A stretch of 64,000 bases of DNA from Bacillota bacterium (GTDB taxonomy: Bacteria; Bacillota; Clostridia; Lachnospirales; Lachnospiraceae). The stretch covers positions 310,001 through 374,000 of the forward strand of contig JAEYGZ010000038.1 in assembly GCA_023409535.1 (NCBI GenBank), given 5' to 3'. Every line of letters begins with the position of its first letter. Positions within the stretch are counted from its first letter, which is position 1. This document shows, one piece after another, positions 33,419-41,719 of the stretch. The translations under genes and the position numbers were made by a program. The notes beneath the pieces are model-generated. The model ran no database searches and had not been told where the DNA came from. It worked only from the letters and a program-made list of their open reading frames with translations.

Positions 33419-33946
33419 TTAAAATACCCCTCTCTCCTTTAGTGAAATATAGCTGATGTCAGTTATAATAAGATGGTCTAACATTATTAACCCCATTATT
33501 TTGCTCGCTTCATTGATACGCTTAGTTGCATTGATATCCTCTGTACTTAATACTATTTCGCCTCCCGAAGGATGATTATGGCAGATAATAAATCCATAAG
33601 CACAACATAATAGGGCTGTCTTAATAACATCTTTGGGTGATAGTATTGTACATTCTAATGTTCCAATACTAATTAGTTCAATCGCAATAGGTTCTCTCCT
33701 TGCTGTCAAATACAATGCAAATAAGTATTCCCTGTCAAATTCTTCATATACCTTTCGTAAAAGGCTGACTGCATCATTAGGAGTCTGTATGGTACGTCGC
33801 TCATACAGTATTGATGTTTTGCGTACTAGCTTTGTTTCTACGAGTTGGATTCTCTTTCTTGGTGAATCTGATCTTACTTGTAACCGAATATCAGAGAACT
33901 TTTTAATAGATGAATGATTAGAAAGATATTCAAATTCTTCAGACAT
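33419..33946 (-). CDS. RadC/JAB-domain protein
   Basis: This 175-residue protein has the RadC-family JAB/MPN metal-binding motif HNHPSG, then LSTEDINATKRI and LMLDHLIITDISYIS-type ending with SLKERGVF. The N-terminal helix-hairpin-helix part of chromosomal RadC is missing or shortened, as is usual for copies on mobile elements. JAB domains are metalloproteases or deubiquitinase-like enzymes; the role of RadC is uncertain. It starts 11 bp after the DUF5688 gene stop on the same strand. Confidence 0.85.
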   Translation of the reverse strand: MSEEFEYLSNHSSIKKFSDIRLQVRSDSPRKRIQLVETKLVRKTSILYERRTIQTPNDAVSLLRKVYEEFDREYLFALYLTARREPIAIELISIGTLECTILSPKDVIKTALLCCAYGFIICHNHPSGGEIVLSTEDINATKRINEASKIMGLIMLDHLIITDISYISLKERGVF

Positions 33947-33957
33947 AATTCTTCCCC

Positions 33958-34914
33958 CTAATCTGGTTTCACTATACGGAATGTATTCCTGGACAAATCA
34001 TAATAATATATTTCATTTGAAAGGACTTCGTCCTCTGCCACTTGTGTTAGGTTCACTTCTCTAACCATATCTCTTAGATTTTGCGCCGATAGATTACTAT
34101 TCGTTAGAATTAGGATTACTTCATGAGTAGAACTTGGCAGAATATAAAAATCAGATTCATGTTCCAATGCAAAATTCTGAAGAACATTTGGGTAAAGAAT
34201 GGCTCCTGCACCATTAATTCCTCTGGTATTACTTAATACATACATCTTTGCTTTTTTCTCCGAGTCTATGGTTTCGTTATAATTGTTCATAAACTGATCA
34301 AAACCCAAATTATCGTACTTGGTTTCTGTTTCTGAATGCTGACTTGATATGATATCATATACTAACTGATTCATATCTTTAATAATCACAGGAAAAAGTA
34401 TGGGTGTATTACCATCTGCCAAAGCATCAAGCTTCTCTTTGTCCATCCCCCAATGGCTCAAAAGCTTATTTGTAATCATGATAGAGGATACACTCAAATT
34501 ATCTGTATTAAGATTTACATAATATACCTTTGCCAGGTCGCCTTCAATAATCCTGTGGGGAACCTCTTCCAACCAATTTTTGTTCATGCTCCAATTGATT
34601 AATCGGTATACAATCTTATTTGAGACAGATTGTATATCTGTTATTTCAGATAACACCTCTTTATCATTCTTTGTTAGCGATTGATTAATTATCTGATTTG
34701 CAATATCCGTTAAGGTCATTCCCAGAGAAAGGCTTTCATAATACTGCTTTAAGTAACTACTTGAAATAAGCCTCGATATTCCATTACCTATGACTATTGC
34801 ATCATTCTTCTGATTATTATTGCTAATCACTGGACTCACTTTCACCTCATACTCACCTGCAAGCATGGTATAAAGATTACTCTGCAACTTTTCTAAAAAC
34901 TCTTTGTAATCCAT
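33958..34914 (-). CDS. DUF5688-family protein
   Basis: The 318-residue protein matches, in my recollection, DUF5688: MDYKEFLEKLQSNLYTMLAG at the start, YLKQYYESLSLGMTLTDIA, then ILFPVIIKDMNQLVYDI and a C-terminal NGAGAILYPNVLQNFA ... FYILPSSTHEVILI module. These are common on Lachnospiraceae mobile elements and have no known function; the C-terminal half resembles a beta-rich sensor domain. Directly upstream of the RadC-type gene. Confidence 0.75.
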   Translation of the reverse strand: MDYKEFLEKLQSNLYTMLAGEYEVKVSPVISNNNQKNDAIVIGNGISRLISSSYLKQYYESLSLGMTLTDIANQIINQSLTKNDKEVLSEITDIQSVSNKIVYRLINWSMNKNWLEEVPHRIIEGDLAKVYYVNLNTDNLSVSSIMITNKLLSHWGMDKEKLDALADGNTPILFPVIIKDMNQLVYDIISSQHSETETKYDNLGFDQFMNNYNETIDSEKKAKMYVLSNTRGINGAGAILYPNVLQNFALEHESDFYILPSSTHEVILILTNSNLSAQNLRDMVREVNLTQVAEDEVLSNEIYYYDLSRNTFRIVKPD

Positions 34915-35034
34915 TTAATCATCCTCCTTTGCACATAAAAAGAGCCAATACCTTTTATTGAGGCATTGGCTTATTTACTTATTACTATATAAAATTATAA
35001 TATATCTTTATAAAATCTATCATTACATTACAAC

Positions 35035-36288
35035 TCAAAAGTCACAATAATTTTTCATTTCATCAGACCACCTAAGATAAAACTGAAAAAAGTCATCCGT
35101 TATAAATAATCTTTTATCTCTATATGAAAATACTTGAATATTCGTATCTGCTTTATTTAGAATACTCGGTAGCTTAGGTATACAAGCATTTATTGATCCT
35201 TGTTTCATAACACTATTACCAAGATTTCTAATATGTGCATAAAACTCACGATTCGTAATGCCCCTATCTGATATTTTATATTTTTCCAGTACTTTTAGCG
35301 TCCAGATATATGTATCATTTTTATTACTTGCTGTTCCATTGGATGCTATACTATGAATTACGTTTTTGTATACTTCATCTTCTGAATGTGCTAATAATTT
35401 ACATGCCTTTTCTACTGTATTCAATTCATCAAAAAATTGTTTTATTGCCAGTGTTCTTTCTATATTTTTAATAATACATATATTTTTGCAGATTGCCTGG
35501 GCTATATAGGCTTTATGCTCGGATTCCTTAACAATCATATTTATCATCTTATCTGAAAATGATATATTTAATTTATTGCATCCCAATTCAATAATATCTC
35601 TTATATTTTCATCTTCAAAATTAGATATATTAAAAACCTTGATTCTAGCTTTGATATCCTCCCTTTCATTAATTACTAAAGGAACTTTATTATCGATTCC
35701 TACAATAACCATTTGAAGCTTTTCATCTGCTAAAGCTTTCAAAATATGAGAAAATGACTTTATAAAATTGTCGCTTGCAATATGAAAGTCCTCTATAATA
35801 ATTATTTTATTTGCCGGCTTTAAACATTCAATTAGTTTATTAACATCTATCTCTTGCTTACCCATTTTCTGGTAAATATTAGAGGTTTCATTTTCACTTC
35901 CCATAGTACCATCGACATTGCTTTTTATAATTATTGCATTACCTTCAATAGACCCCTTAATCTCTTCTGACGTAACCTTTTTTTCCATTTTCTCTACTAA
36001 TGTATATACTTGTAACTTATCTACTATTATATTTATAAAACTATCAAGTGTTGTATCTTTTGTTATTTTTATCTCAATGTTTTCTTCACTATTAATATAC
36101 TTCTTCCACAAACTAGTTTTTCCATTTTTTGAAGATCCAAATAAAAATATATGTGTTCCTCTGTCACCTATACAAGATTTAACATTATGATCTATATTAT
36201 TTCTAATAACATAGGTATATTCAGGAAATCCCGTTAATACAAAGACATTATTTAAATTAACAATCTCTAAATCTTTTGTTCGACCCAT
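35035..36288 (-). CDS. AAA/archaeal-ATPase-like P-loop protein
   Basis: A 417-residue ATPase: Walker A FGSSKNGKTSLW near residue 46, Walker B IIIIEDFHIA near residue 168, sensor-like QMVIVGIDNKV, and a C-terminal winged-helix region ending RLFITDDFFQFYLRW, which is the typical end of the Orc/STAND-related archaeal ATPase group. Such proteins act in replication initiation, DNA handling or anti-phage signalling. The start at 36288 follows GGAGGA; a TTG four codons upstream overlaps it. It is the first gene inside the tRNA-side island end, transcribed into the island, and 120 bp before DUF5688. Confidence 0.8.
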   Translation of the reverse strand: MGRTKDLEIVNLNNVFVLTGFPEYTYVIRNNIDHNVKSCIGDRGTHIFLFGSSKNGKTSLWKKYINSEENIEIKITKDTTLDSFINIIVDKLQVYTLVEKMEKKVTSEEIKGSIEGNAIIIKSNVDGTMGSENETSNIYQKMGKQEIDVNKLIECLKPANKIIIIEDFHIASDNFIKSFSHILKALADEKLQMVIVGIDNKVPLVINEREDIKARIKVFNISNFEDENIRDIIELGCNKLNISFSDKMINMIVKESEHKAYIAQAICKNICIIKNIERTLAIKQFFDELNTVEKACKLLAHSEDEVYKNVIHSIASNGTASNKNDTYIWTLKVLEKYKISDRGITNREFYAHIRNLGNSVMKQGSINACIPKLPSILNKADTNIQVFSYRDKRLFITDDFFQFYLRWSDEMKNYCDF

Positions 36289-36648
36289 GCTTTCCTCCAA
36301 CTCATATAGGTTTATATACTTTTATAATTCATTATATGTTTTTATATATTTTACCATATGTATCTCCTAATTCAAGCATTTATTTTATTTAACCTTTTAT
36401 TTCGTGGCGCTCAATCGGGCGCTCTGTTTACTTCTTCTTACTTCTCATATATTCCACTTAGTTCCACCAAACTCCATTCCCAGAGTTTTCCACCCTGTTG
36501 TCCACCATCATTCTCACAGCCAGCAACAATCCTCTTCTGCCGGATTTTTTGCGGTCAGCCAATCCATTCCCCATCCCAAGAAACTCAAATGCAAACAAGC
36601 TTCTCCCCTCGATGTCCTTTCCATAACCCACTTACATTTTTACGCAAC
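36289..36648. other. Island end without a supported gene
   Basis: About 360 bp between the ATPase gene and attR. The first 70 bp hold the ATPase promoter region. Open frames exist on both strands but have no ribosome-binding site or protein-like composition. No gene is called. Confidence 0.4.
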
Positions 36649-36742
36649 AAAAAAGCCCTAACCCCACAGCTCATATGTCTGCAAAATTAAGACTTGTAAG
36701 TGCGCCTCCAGGGGCTCGAACCCTGGACACCCTGATTAAGAG
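36649..36742. repeat. attR: direct repeat overlapping tRNA-Lys
   Basis: This is the second copy of the 94-bp repeat. It supplies the 3' part of the intact tRNA-Lys and about 50 bp downstream of it. Identity with attL is perfect over 49 bp within the tRNA half. Confidence 0.9.
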
Positions 36743-36773
36743 TCAGGTGCTCTACCAACTGAGCTAGAAGCGC
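36701..36773 (-). tRNA. tRNA-Lys (anticodon CTT)
   Basis: A complete 73-nt cloverleaf on the minus strand: acceptor GCGCTTC pairing with GAGGCGC, D-arm GCTCAGTTGGTAGAGC, anticodon stem-loop CCTGACTCTTAATCAGG with anticodon CTT, T-arm CAGGGTTCGAGCCCCTG and discriminator A. CCA is not encoded. Its 3' half is the integration target of the island. Confidence 0.95.
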
Positions 36774-36951
36774 TTGTGTTTTATAATTTCCGAACGCAAA
36801 AGTTATTATATATAATACAGAAACAAATTGCAAGCATTTTTTTTATTTTTTTAAAAAAATTGATAAATCATTATAATTTCCCATATTTAAGGGAAGAAAG
36901 CCTTATATTCACCGGCTTTTCTTCCCTTTTTTACATTTTATACCCTATCAC

Positions 36952-37269
36952 TTACTTATGAGCTTCCAGCTTTTCCACCAGGGATGTCTTAGGAACCGCA
37001 CCTATTATCTTATCAACCACTTCCCCGTTTTTAATAACCAATAAGGTGGGGATTGACATTACACGGTACTTCTCAGCAGTTTCCGGCTCATTATCAACAT
37101 TCAGCTTTCCGATCTTATATACACCTGCATATTCCTCTGCAAGTTCAGCGACAATAGGCGCTACCATCTTACAGGGACCGCACCAGTCCGCATAAAAATC
37201 CACCAATACTGGAAGCTCTGATTCTAATGCTTCTTTTTGAAAATTCACATCCGTAAATTGAAATGCCAT
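36952..37269 (-). CDS. trxA: Thioredoxin
   Basis: A 105-residue classical thioredoxin: LVDFYADWCGPCKMVAPIV with the CGPC redox pair near residues 31-34, then the cis-Pro in SIPTLLVIKNGE. It reduces protein disulfides, accepting electrons from thioredoxin reductase. Length and motifs match the family throughout. It is the first chromosomal gene right of the island. Confidence 0.96.
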   Translation of the reverse strand: MAFQFTDVNFQKEALESELPVLVDFYADWCGPCKMVAPIVAELAEEYAGVYKIGKLNVDNEPETAEKYRVMSIPTLLVIKNGEVVDKIIGAVPKTSLVEKLEAHK

Positions 37270-37498
37270 GGGTTTTCCTCCATTCTTCTCCTGAATTACA
37301 TTCCTTCCATCCAGGAATTCATCCTATCGTTAATAAGTATCTCTACAAATGATTTTTTTTATGTTTGGATAATAAGATATTATATCATGAACAAAAACCT
37401 GTTCATGATCCCGCTCCGCTTGTATATTGGTAAGCAAGCTTATTATATACTTACTACGTTTATATTATCTCATCTTATTTTGAAAAATACAAGCCCGA

Positions 37499-37648
37499 TT
37501 ACCTCGGCCGTTTTCTCTTTTTCTTCGGCCCTGTATTCAGTATACCGGATACCTCGTCCCAGGATCGTTTGAGCCTGAATATTTTTCTATCGATTTTTGG
37601 ATTCGTACCGGTAAACTTCGCAGCAGTTTTTCTCCAGCCTTTGGCCAT
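37499..37648 (-). CDS. Small basic protein
   Basis: A 49-residue, very basic product (MAKGWRKTAAKFTGTNPKID, ending with GPKKKRKRPR) that could bind nucleic acid. A GGGTG stretch lies 7 nt before the ATG, which is weak support. It stands alone between trxA and trmB. It may be real or a chance frame. Confidence 0.45.
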   Translation of the reverse strand: MAKGWRKTAAKFTGTNPKIDRKIFRLKRSWDEVSGILNTGPKKKRKRPR

Positions 37649-37720
37649 AGGATACACCCAATTCAACTCATTTTTATCATAGTATGAAGATAGCCGGCAT
37701 TTAGTCCCTGTCTGTGTGAA

Positions 37721-38359
37721 TTACTTCCGGTACGCCACCAGTCTGTGGATTGGATTACCCATGGCTGAAAAGCGTTCTTCATATTCCGTCATGAAATTGC
37801 CCTGCGCATATTCGCTATGATGAAGGTCATAGGTAACCTCCTTCAGCTCCCAGCCTGCAATCCCTGCCTCTTCCACGGAAAAATCAAACAAAACCCGGTT
37901 ATCTGTCTTAAACATAACCTCTCCGTCCTTTTTCAGGCACAGGTTATACTTCCCTAAGAATTCCTTTGAGGTTAATCTTCTTTTGGCGTGCCGGTCTTTG
38001 GGCCAGGGATCACTGAAGTTTAAGTAGATCCGGTCGATCTCCTCCGGAGCAAAGATATCGTTCAGATATTCCGCATCAAACCGTATAAAATACAGGTTGG
38101 CCAGCTCGGTCTTTTCCCTTTTCTCCAATGCACGAAGAAGAACACTGGAATATTTCTCGATACCGATATAATTTATCTGAGGATTGGCAGCCGCCAGCTG
38201 CATGACAAATTGGCCTTTTCCCATGCCAATCTCCACATGAAGGGGATGGTCATTCCCAAACAGGGTATTCCATTTCCCTTTCATGCGCTCCGGTTCGTGA
38301 ACGACATAATCGTTAGCAGCTACCGTCTCTCTGGAGCCGCTTATATTTCTAAGTCTCAT
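37721..38359 (-). CDS. trmB: tRNA (guanine-N7-)-methyltransferase
   Basis: The 212-residue enzyme has the SAM-binding motif HVEIGMGKGQFV near residue 44, NYIGIEKYSSVLLRA, and the catalytic/substrate segment NFSDPWPKDRHAKRRLT near residue 113, diagnostic of TrmB. It methylates G46 in the variable loop of tRNAs. The start at 38359 follows GGAGG; the ATG four codons earlier overlaps that site. Confidence 0.96.
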   Translation of the reverse strand: MRLRNISGSRETVAANDYVVHEPERMKGKWNTLFGNDHPLHVEIGMGKGQFVMQLAAANPQINYIGIEKYSSVLLRALEKREKTELANLYFIRFDAEYLNDIFAPEEIDRIYLNFSDPWPKDRHAKRRLTSKEFLGKYNLCLKKDGEVMFKTDNRVLFDFSVEEAGIAGWELKEVTYDLHHSEYAQGNFMTEYEERFSAMGNPIHRLVAYRK

Positions 38360-38572
38360 GCTTACCTCCATGATTTTGTGTTGTTATCTTCTTTGCAGAA
38401 TTGTCTGCTTATCCAGAACATTATAGATTCAAACAATTCATCCGTCAATTCTTGTCTTCTGAAATCCTTTCCTTGTCACTTCTCATAAAGTTCACAAAAT
38501 TGTAAGTTTATCTTATGGCTTCCATGTAGTATACTATAAGATATTAATATTGGAAAAAGGAGACGGGTTTTG

Positions 38573-39190
38573 ATGAAGGTTATTGCAATTAACGGAAGTG
38601 CCAAACCGAAGGGGAATACTTATACTGCTTTGAAATTAGTCTGTGAGGAGCTTGAGGAGCAAGGCATCGAAACAGAAATCATACAGGTCGGAGCTATGGA
38701 AATTAAGGGCTGCATCGGGTGCGGCCGCTGTGAAAACGGTTACTGCCGATTTTCCGATGAGAAGCTTCGTGATATTGTAGATAAGATACATAATGCCGAC
38801 GGCCTGTTACTTGGTACTCCTGTTTACTATGCAAGTATTGCAGGGGGTATGAAGAGCTTTCTCGACCGTCTTTTCTATCCCAGCCGCGGTCTCATGCGTC
38901 TTAAGGTCGGTGCTGCAATTGCCGTGCCCCGCAGATCCGGCGGTATGACGACCTTTGACCAGCTAAATGATTACTTCCTGATCTCCGAGATGATGATCGC
39001 TCCTTCTTACTATTGGAATGTAATCCATGGGGGCGCGCCCGGGGAGGTATTACAGGACGGGGAAGGGGTCAGCGTCATGAAGAATCTGGCCAATAACATG
39101 GCCTGGATGCTAAAAATCAAGGAATACGGCAAGGACGCATTTCCTGTACCGAAAGCAAAACCAAGGGAATGGACGAATTTTGTACGGTAA
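38573..39190 (+). CDS. Flavodoxin-family NAD(P)H-dependent FMN reductase
   Basis: A 205-residue flavoprotein: VIAINGSAKPKGNTYTAL is the FMN phosphate loop, followed by a Cys-rich CIGCGRCENGYC segment near residue 46 typical of iron-sulfur flavoprotein-like reductases, LLGTPVYYASIAGGMKSFLDR and a flavin-contact SGGMTTF region. It probably reduces FMN or quinone-like compounds with NAD(P)H. The ATG at 38573 is preferred; a TTG one codon earlier sits closer to AAGGAG and cannot be excluded. Confidence 0.88.
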   Translation: MKVIAINGSAKPKGNTYTALKLVCEELEEQGIETEIIQVGAMEIKGCIGCGRCENGYCRFSDEKLRDIVDKIHNADGLLLGTPVYYASIAGGMKSFLDRLFYPSRGLMRLKVGAAIAVPRRSGGMTTFDQLNDYFLISEMMIAPSYYWNVIHGGAPGEVLQDGEGVSVMKNLANNMAWMLKIKEYGKDAFPVPKAKPREWTNFVR

Positions 39191-39227
39191 ATTTCATCAG
39201 GATCATTGGTTTTTATGTTTACAATAG

Positions 39228-39434
39228 GATAACATCTATAGTAAAATAATATCAAATGTATCGCAAGGACATACTTTCACAAGACATAATTTTGTATTCG
39301 TTGGTTATCCTACCCATAGAAATAAAAATTTATATCATCCCCATCCCACAGATGGGGATGAATATTACTATGTCTGTGCTAATTGTGCAGAAGCTATAGA
39401 TTTTCGTATTTTTCAGGAAGGGCTTGATGTAATA
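39228..39434 (+). pseudogene. Possible gene remnant in frame with the carboxypeptidase
   Basis: The frame is open from 39228 into the dac gene without any ATG, GTG or TTG start that is preceded by a ribosome-binding site. The residues look protein-like, ending with a CxxC zinc-knuckle-like segment (DEYYVCANCAEAIDFRIFQE). It may be the tail of a lost gene or coincidence. It has no link to the carboxypeptidase, whose own signal peptide begins at 39435. Confidence 0.3.
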
Positions 39435-40871
39435 ATGAAACGAACTTTATCCGCTTTTTTGTGTATTATCATATTGTTTTTATCACCGATATTTTCTGCT
39501 GCAACGGCCGGTGCCGCCGCCTCTGATGAGACTCAGTGGCCGGGAGGACCGGGTGTGTATGCTGATTCAGCGATAGTTATGGAGGCTTCCACCGGATTAA
39601 TTCTTTATGAGAAAAATATGGATGATAAGAATTATCCTGCGAGTATTACGAAGATTATGACCGCCCTCCTTGCAATCGAGAACTCAAGTCTCGGTGAGAT
39701 CGTAACCTTTTCTAAAAATGCTGTATTTGACGTTGATTTAGAAAGCAGCCGAATCGGTATCGACGTAGGTGAACAGCTTACCATGCAGCAATGTCTGTAC
39801 GGAATTCTTCTGGCATCTGCCAACGAGGTTTCCTATGCCGTCGCAGAGCATATAGCGGGCAGTGTGGATGCCTTTGTTGATATGATGAATAAGAAGGCCA
39901 AAGAGCTCGGCTGCACGAATACCCACTTTACAAATCCTCACGGTCTTCCTGATAATGACCATTATACTACCAGCCACGACATGGCACTAATCACTCAGGC
40001 CGCCATGAAGAATGAAACCTTCCGTAAGATTTTCGGAACCCGTACCTATCAGATTCCTCCGACGAATATTCAGCCTGAGGCAAGGCCTTTGAGCAATCAT
40101 CATAAATTTGTCTTGCAGGATGGTCATGAATACGACGATGCCATCGGCGGCAAGACCGGTTATACCTCCGCCGCCAAATACACTCTTGTGACTGTAGCAA
40201 AGCGTGGGGATCTGGAACTGATCTGTGTCATCATGCGGGAAGATACCTCGAAAAACCAGTACGGGGATACAAAGAAATTATTAGATTACGCCTTTGATAA
40301 CTTCTCCATCTATACGGTTGCCGATTTGGAATCCACTCAGGTGCTTAGCGAATCCCCCATGTTCACACGCTATAATCCTTTGTTAAGTAAGGCTTCTTCT
40401 CCCCTTGAGATTGACAAGAAGGGATTTCTTATCTTACCCAACTCCGCTTCCTTTGAAGATGCTGCGCGGGAGGTAGAATTCTTTTCTCCCGGTCAGGATC
40501 AGGCTGCGGCAGAAACCTCAGCAGTTTCCACAGCAGTGCAGAATATCGTCGGTGAGATTTCCTATAGCTACGGCGGAAAATATGTTGGCGGTGCCAATAT
40601 TTTATATAAGGCAGACGATACGCTTCGCCTTGCACAAAATGAGAATCCAAAAAATAATCCGACAACAGGCCCGAAGGAAACTATTTCGGAGAAGGCGGAG
40701 AAAAGCAGCCTGCGACCCATTATCCTTGGCAGCATCATCGGATTATTCGTATTGATCCTTCTTCTTTATTTTATTTTGGTGGAACGCCCCAGATTAAAGA
40801 GAAGAAGTGCATATTATAAGAAACGCGCACGCCGCAAGCTCTATCGGGACGATGACTATCTCAACCTGTAA
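39435..40871 (+). CDS. D-alanyl-D-alanine carboxypeptidase (PBP5/DacF type)
   Basis: A 478-residue exported penicillin-binding protein. A signal peptide (RTLSAFLCIIILFLSPIF) is followed by the three active-site motifs: SITKIM (SxxK) near residue 70, SANEVS (SxN) near residue 128 and KTGYTS (KTG) near residue 234. A C-terminal beta domain and a transmembrane segment (LGSIIGLFVLILLLYFILV) with a basic tail follow. It trims the terminal D-Ala from peptidoglycan pentapeptides at the outer membrane face. The C-terminal TM replaces the amphipathic anchor of E. coli PBP5. The ribosome-binding site is poorly placed. Confidence 0.93.
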   Translation: MKRTLSAFLCIIILFLSPIFSAATAGAAASDETQWPGGPGVYADSAIVMEASTGLILYEKNMDDKNYPASITKIMTALLAIENSSLGEIVTFSKNAVFDVDLESSRIGIDVGEQLTMQQCLYGILLASANEVSYAVAEHIAGSVDAFVDMMNKKAKELGCTNTHFTNPHGLPDNDHYTTSHDMALITQAAMKNETFRKIFGTRTYQIPPTNIQPEARPLSNHHKFVLQDGHEYDDAIGGKTGYTSAAKYTLVTVAKRGDLELICVIMREDTSKNQYGDTKKLLDYAFDNFSIYTVADLESTQVLSESPMFTRYNPLLSKASSPLEIDKKGFLILPNSASFEDAAREVEFFSPGQDQAAAETSAVSTAVQNIVGEISYSYGGKYVGGANILYKADDTLRLAQNENPKNNPTTGPKETISEKAEKSSLRPIILGSIIGLFVLILLLYFILVERPRLKRRSAYYKKRARRKLYRDDDYLNL

Positions 40872-40893
40872 TTGAAAGATAAACAGCAATCAT

Positions 40894-41547
40894 CTACTGT
40901 CTAACAGATGCAAATAAGGATGCAATTTCATCTGTGGTCAGGTTCTTATTCGGATCATCATAGAGCGGTATAACACCTGGATTTGCAGAAGTAACTGACT
41001 CGGAGGTTAAATCTTCTTCCTGGAAGAGTTTATCCTCCGGGTTTATTTTTTCTCGCTCATTTCCATCCAGACGATGATATAGCTTTGATAGAAGTTCCAA
41101 CAGCTCAGCCCTGTTACTGCCTTCCTGCACTGCCGATATAATTTGTTTTGTGTTTTCTTTATTATAATTAATTTTATAGTTCAAGGCATTCCTCTGCCCC
41201 TCTAAGGCTTTTTTCTGATATTCCGTTATCAGCTGTAATGCACTTGCCGTGTTATTCTCCATGATTTCCATCCGCGCCAGAAGTTCTGTCAGCTGATTTG
41301 TTACCTCTGCGGTATCTTTCTTGGTCGCAGTATAAACGGCCTTATGCAGATTAATGATCTCCGTGTATTTTTGCATGAACAGGCCGCGAAGCGAGTCCAT
41401 CCAAAGATAACCGGTGATTAGCACAACAACGCCAATCCCAGCCACACTGATTAAATCCTCCTCGACTCTTTGAATGAAATAAGCCTCTGTGACAATCGCA
41501 GCTAAAAAGCAAATACTGAAAAACATCAGGTTTAGTCTCTTCTTCAT
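40894..41547 (-). CDS. Two-TM protein with cytoplasmic coiled coil
   Basis: A 217-residue protein of unknown family. Two transmembrane helices at about residues 7-25 and 35-55 are followed by about 110 residues of Lys/Glu/Gln-rich coiled coil (TNQLTELLARMEIMENNTAS). The acidic tail ends with a conserved-looking NLTTDEIASLFASV motif, which recurs at the ends of several Lachnospiraceae proteins in my recollection. It converges with the carboxypeptidase gene. Confidence 0.65.
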   Translation of the reverse strand: MKKRLNLMFFSICFLAAIVTEAYFIQRVEEDLISVAGIGVVVLITGYLWMDSLRGLFMQKYTEIINLHKAVYTATKKDTAEVTNQLTELLARMEIMENNTASALQLITEYQKKALEGQRNALNYKINYNKENTKQIISAVQEGSNRAELLELLSKLYHRLDGNEREKINPEDKLFQEEDLTSESVTSANPGVIPLYDDPNKNLTTDEIASLFASVRQ

Positions 41548-41682
41548 AAGTATTCTCCCACAACATCATGCAGCGCACTTTATTTTCGCCATATATTCCT
41601 AGCCACTATTATATCGACATAATATCACAAAATATTTAACATCCTATAGAAAGGTTCAAAGAACCGTTCTGGAAGACGAAAA

Positions 41683-41704
41683 ATCGAGAGAAAACTCTCT
41701 CGAT
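41683..41704 (-). terminator. Terminator after the pst-pho operon
   Basis: ATCGAGAGA and TCTCTCGAT pair perfectly around a 4-nt loop. On the minus strand the stem is followed by TTTTT. It lies 16 bp past the phoR stop. Confidence 0.85.
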
Positions 41705-41719
41705 TCTGTCATTACAATT

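Larger units (their letters stand above)
23169..36742. mobile_element. Integrative element in tRNA-Lys(CTT), about 13.6 kb
   Basis: The element is bounded by the direct repeats described above and contains a tyrosine integrase, an excisionase-like protein, an XRE regulator, a DUF927 helicase-like gene with its acidic partner, an AAA ATPase, a RadC-type protein, DUF1643, DUF5688, a SHOCT-domain protein and several very small genes. It is more AT-rich than its surroundings. No relaxase, type IV secretion, capsid or terminase gene is visible, so it may be mobilisable, a phage satellite or a decayed element. Confidence 0.88.

Noticed and set aside
36358..36690. 110-residue plus-strand frame and overlapping frames
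   Set aside because: The composition (Ser, Pro, Phe-rich, no pattern) is not protein-like; it runs into attR and has no ribosome-binding site.
23169..36742. Prophage interpretation of the island
   Set aside because: Integrase, excisionase and an XRE repressor fit, but no capsid, portal, terminase, tail or lysis gene is visible.
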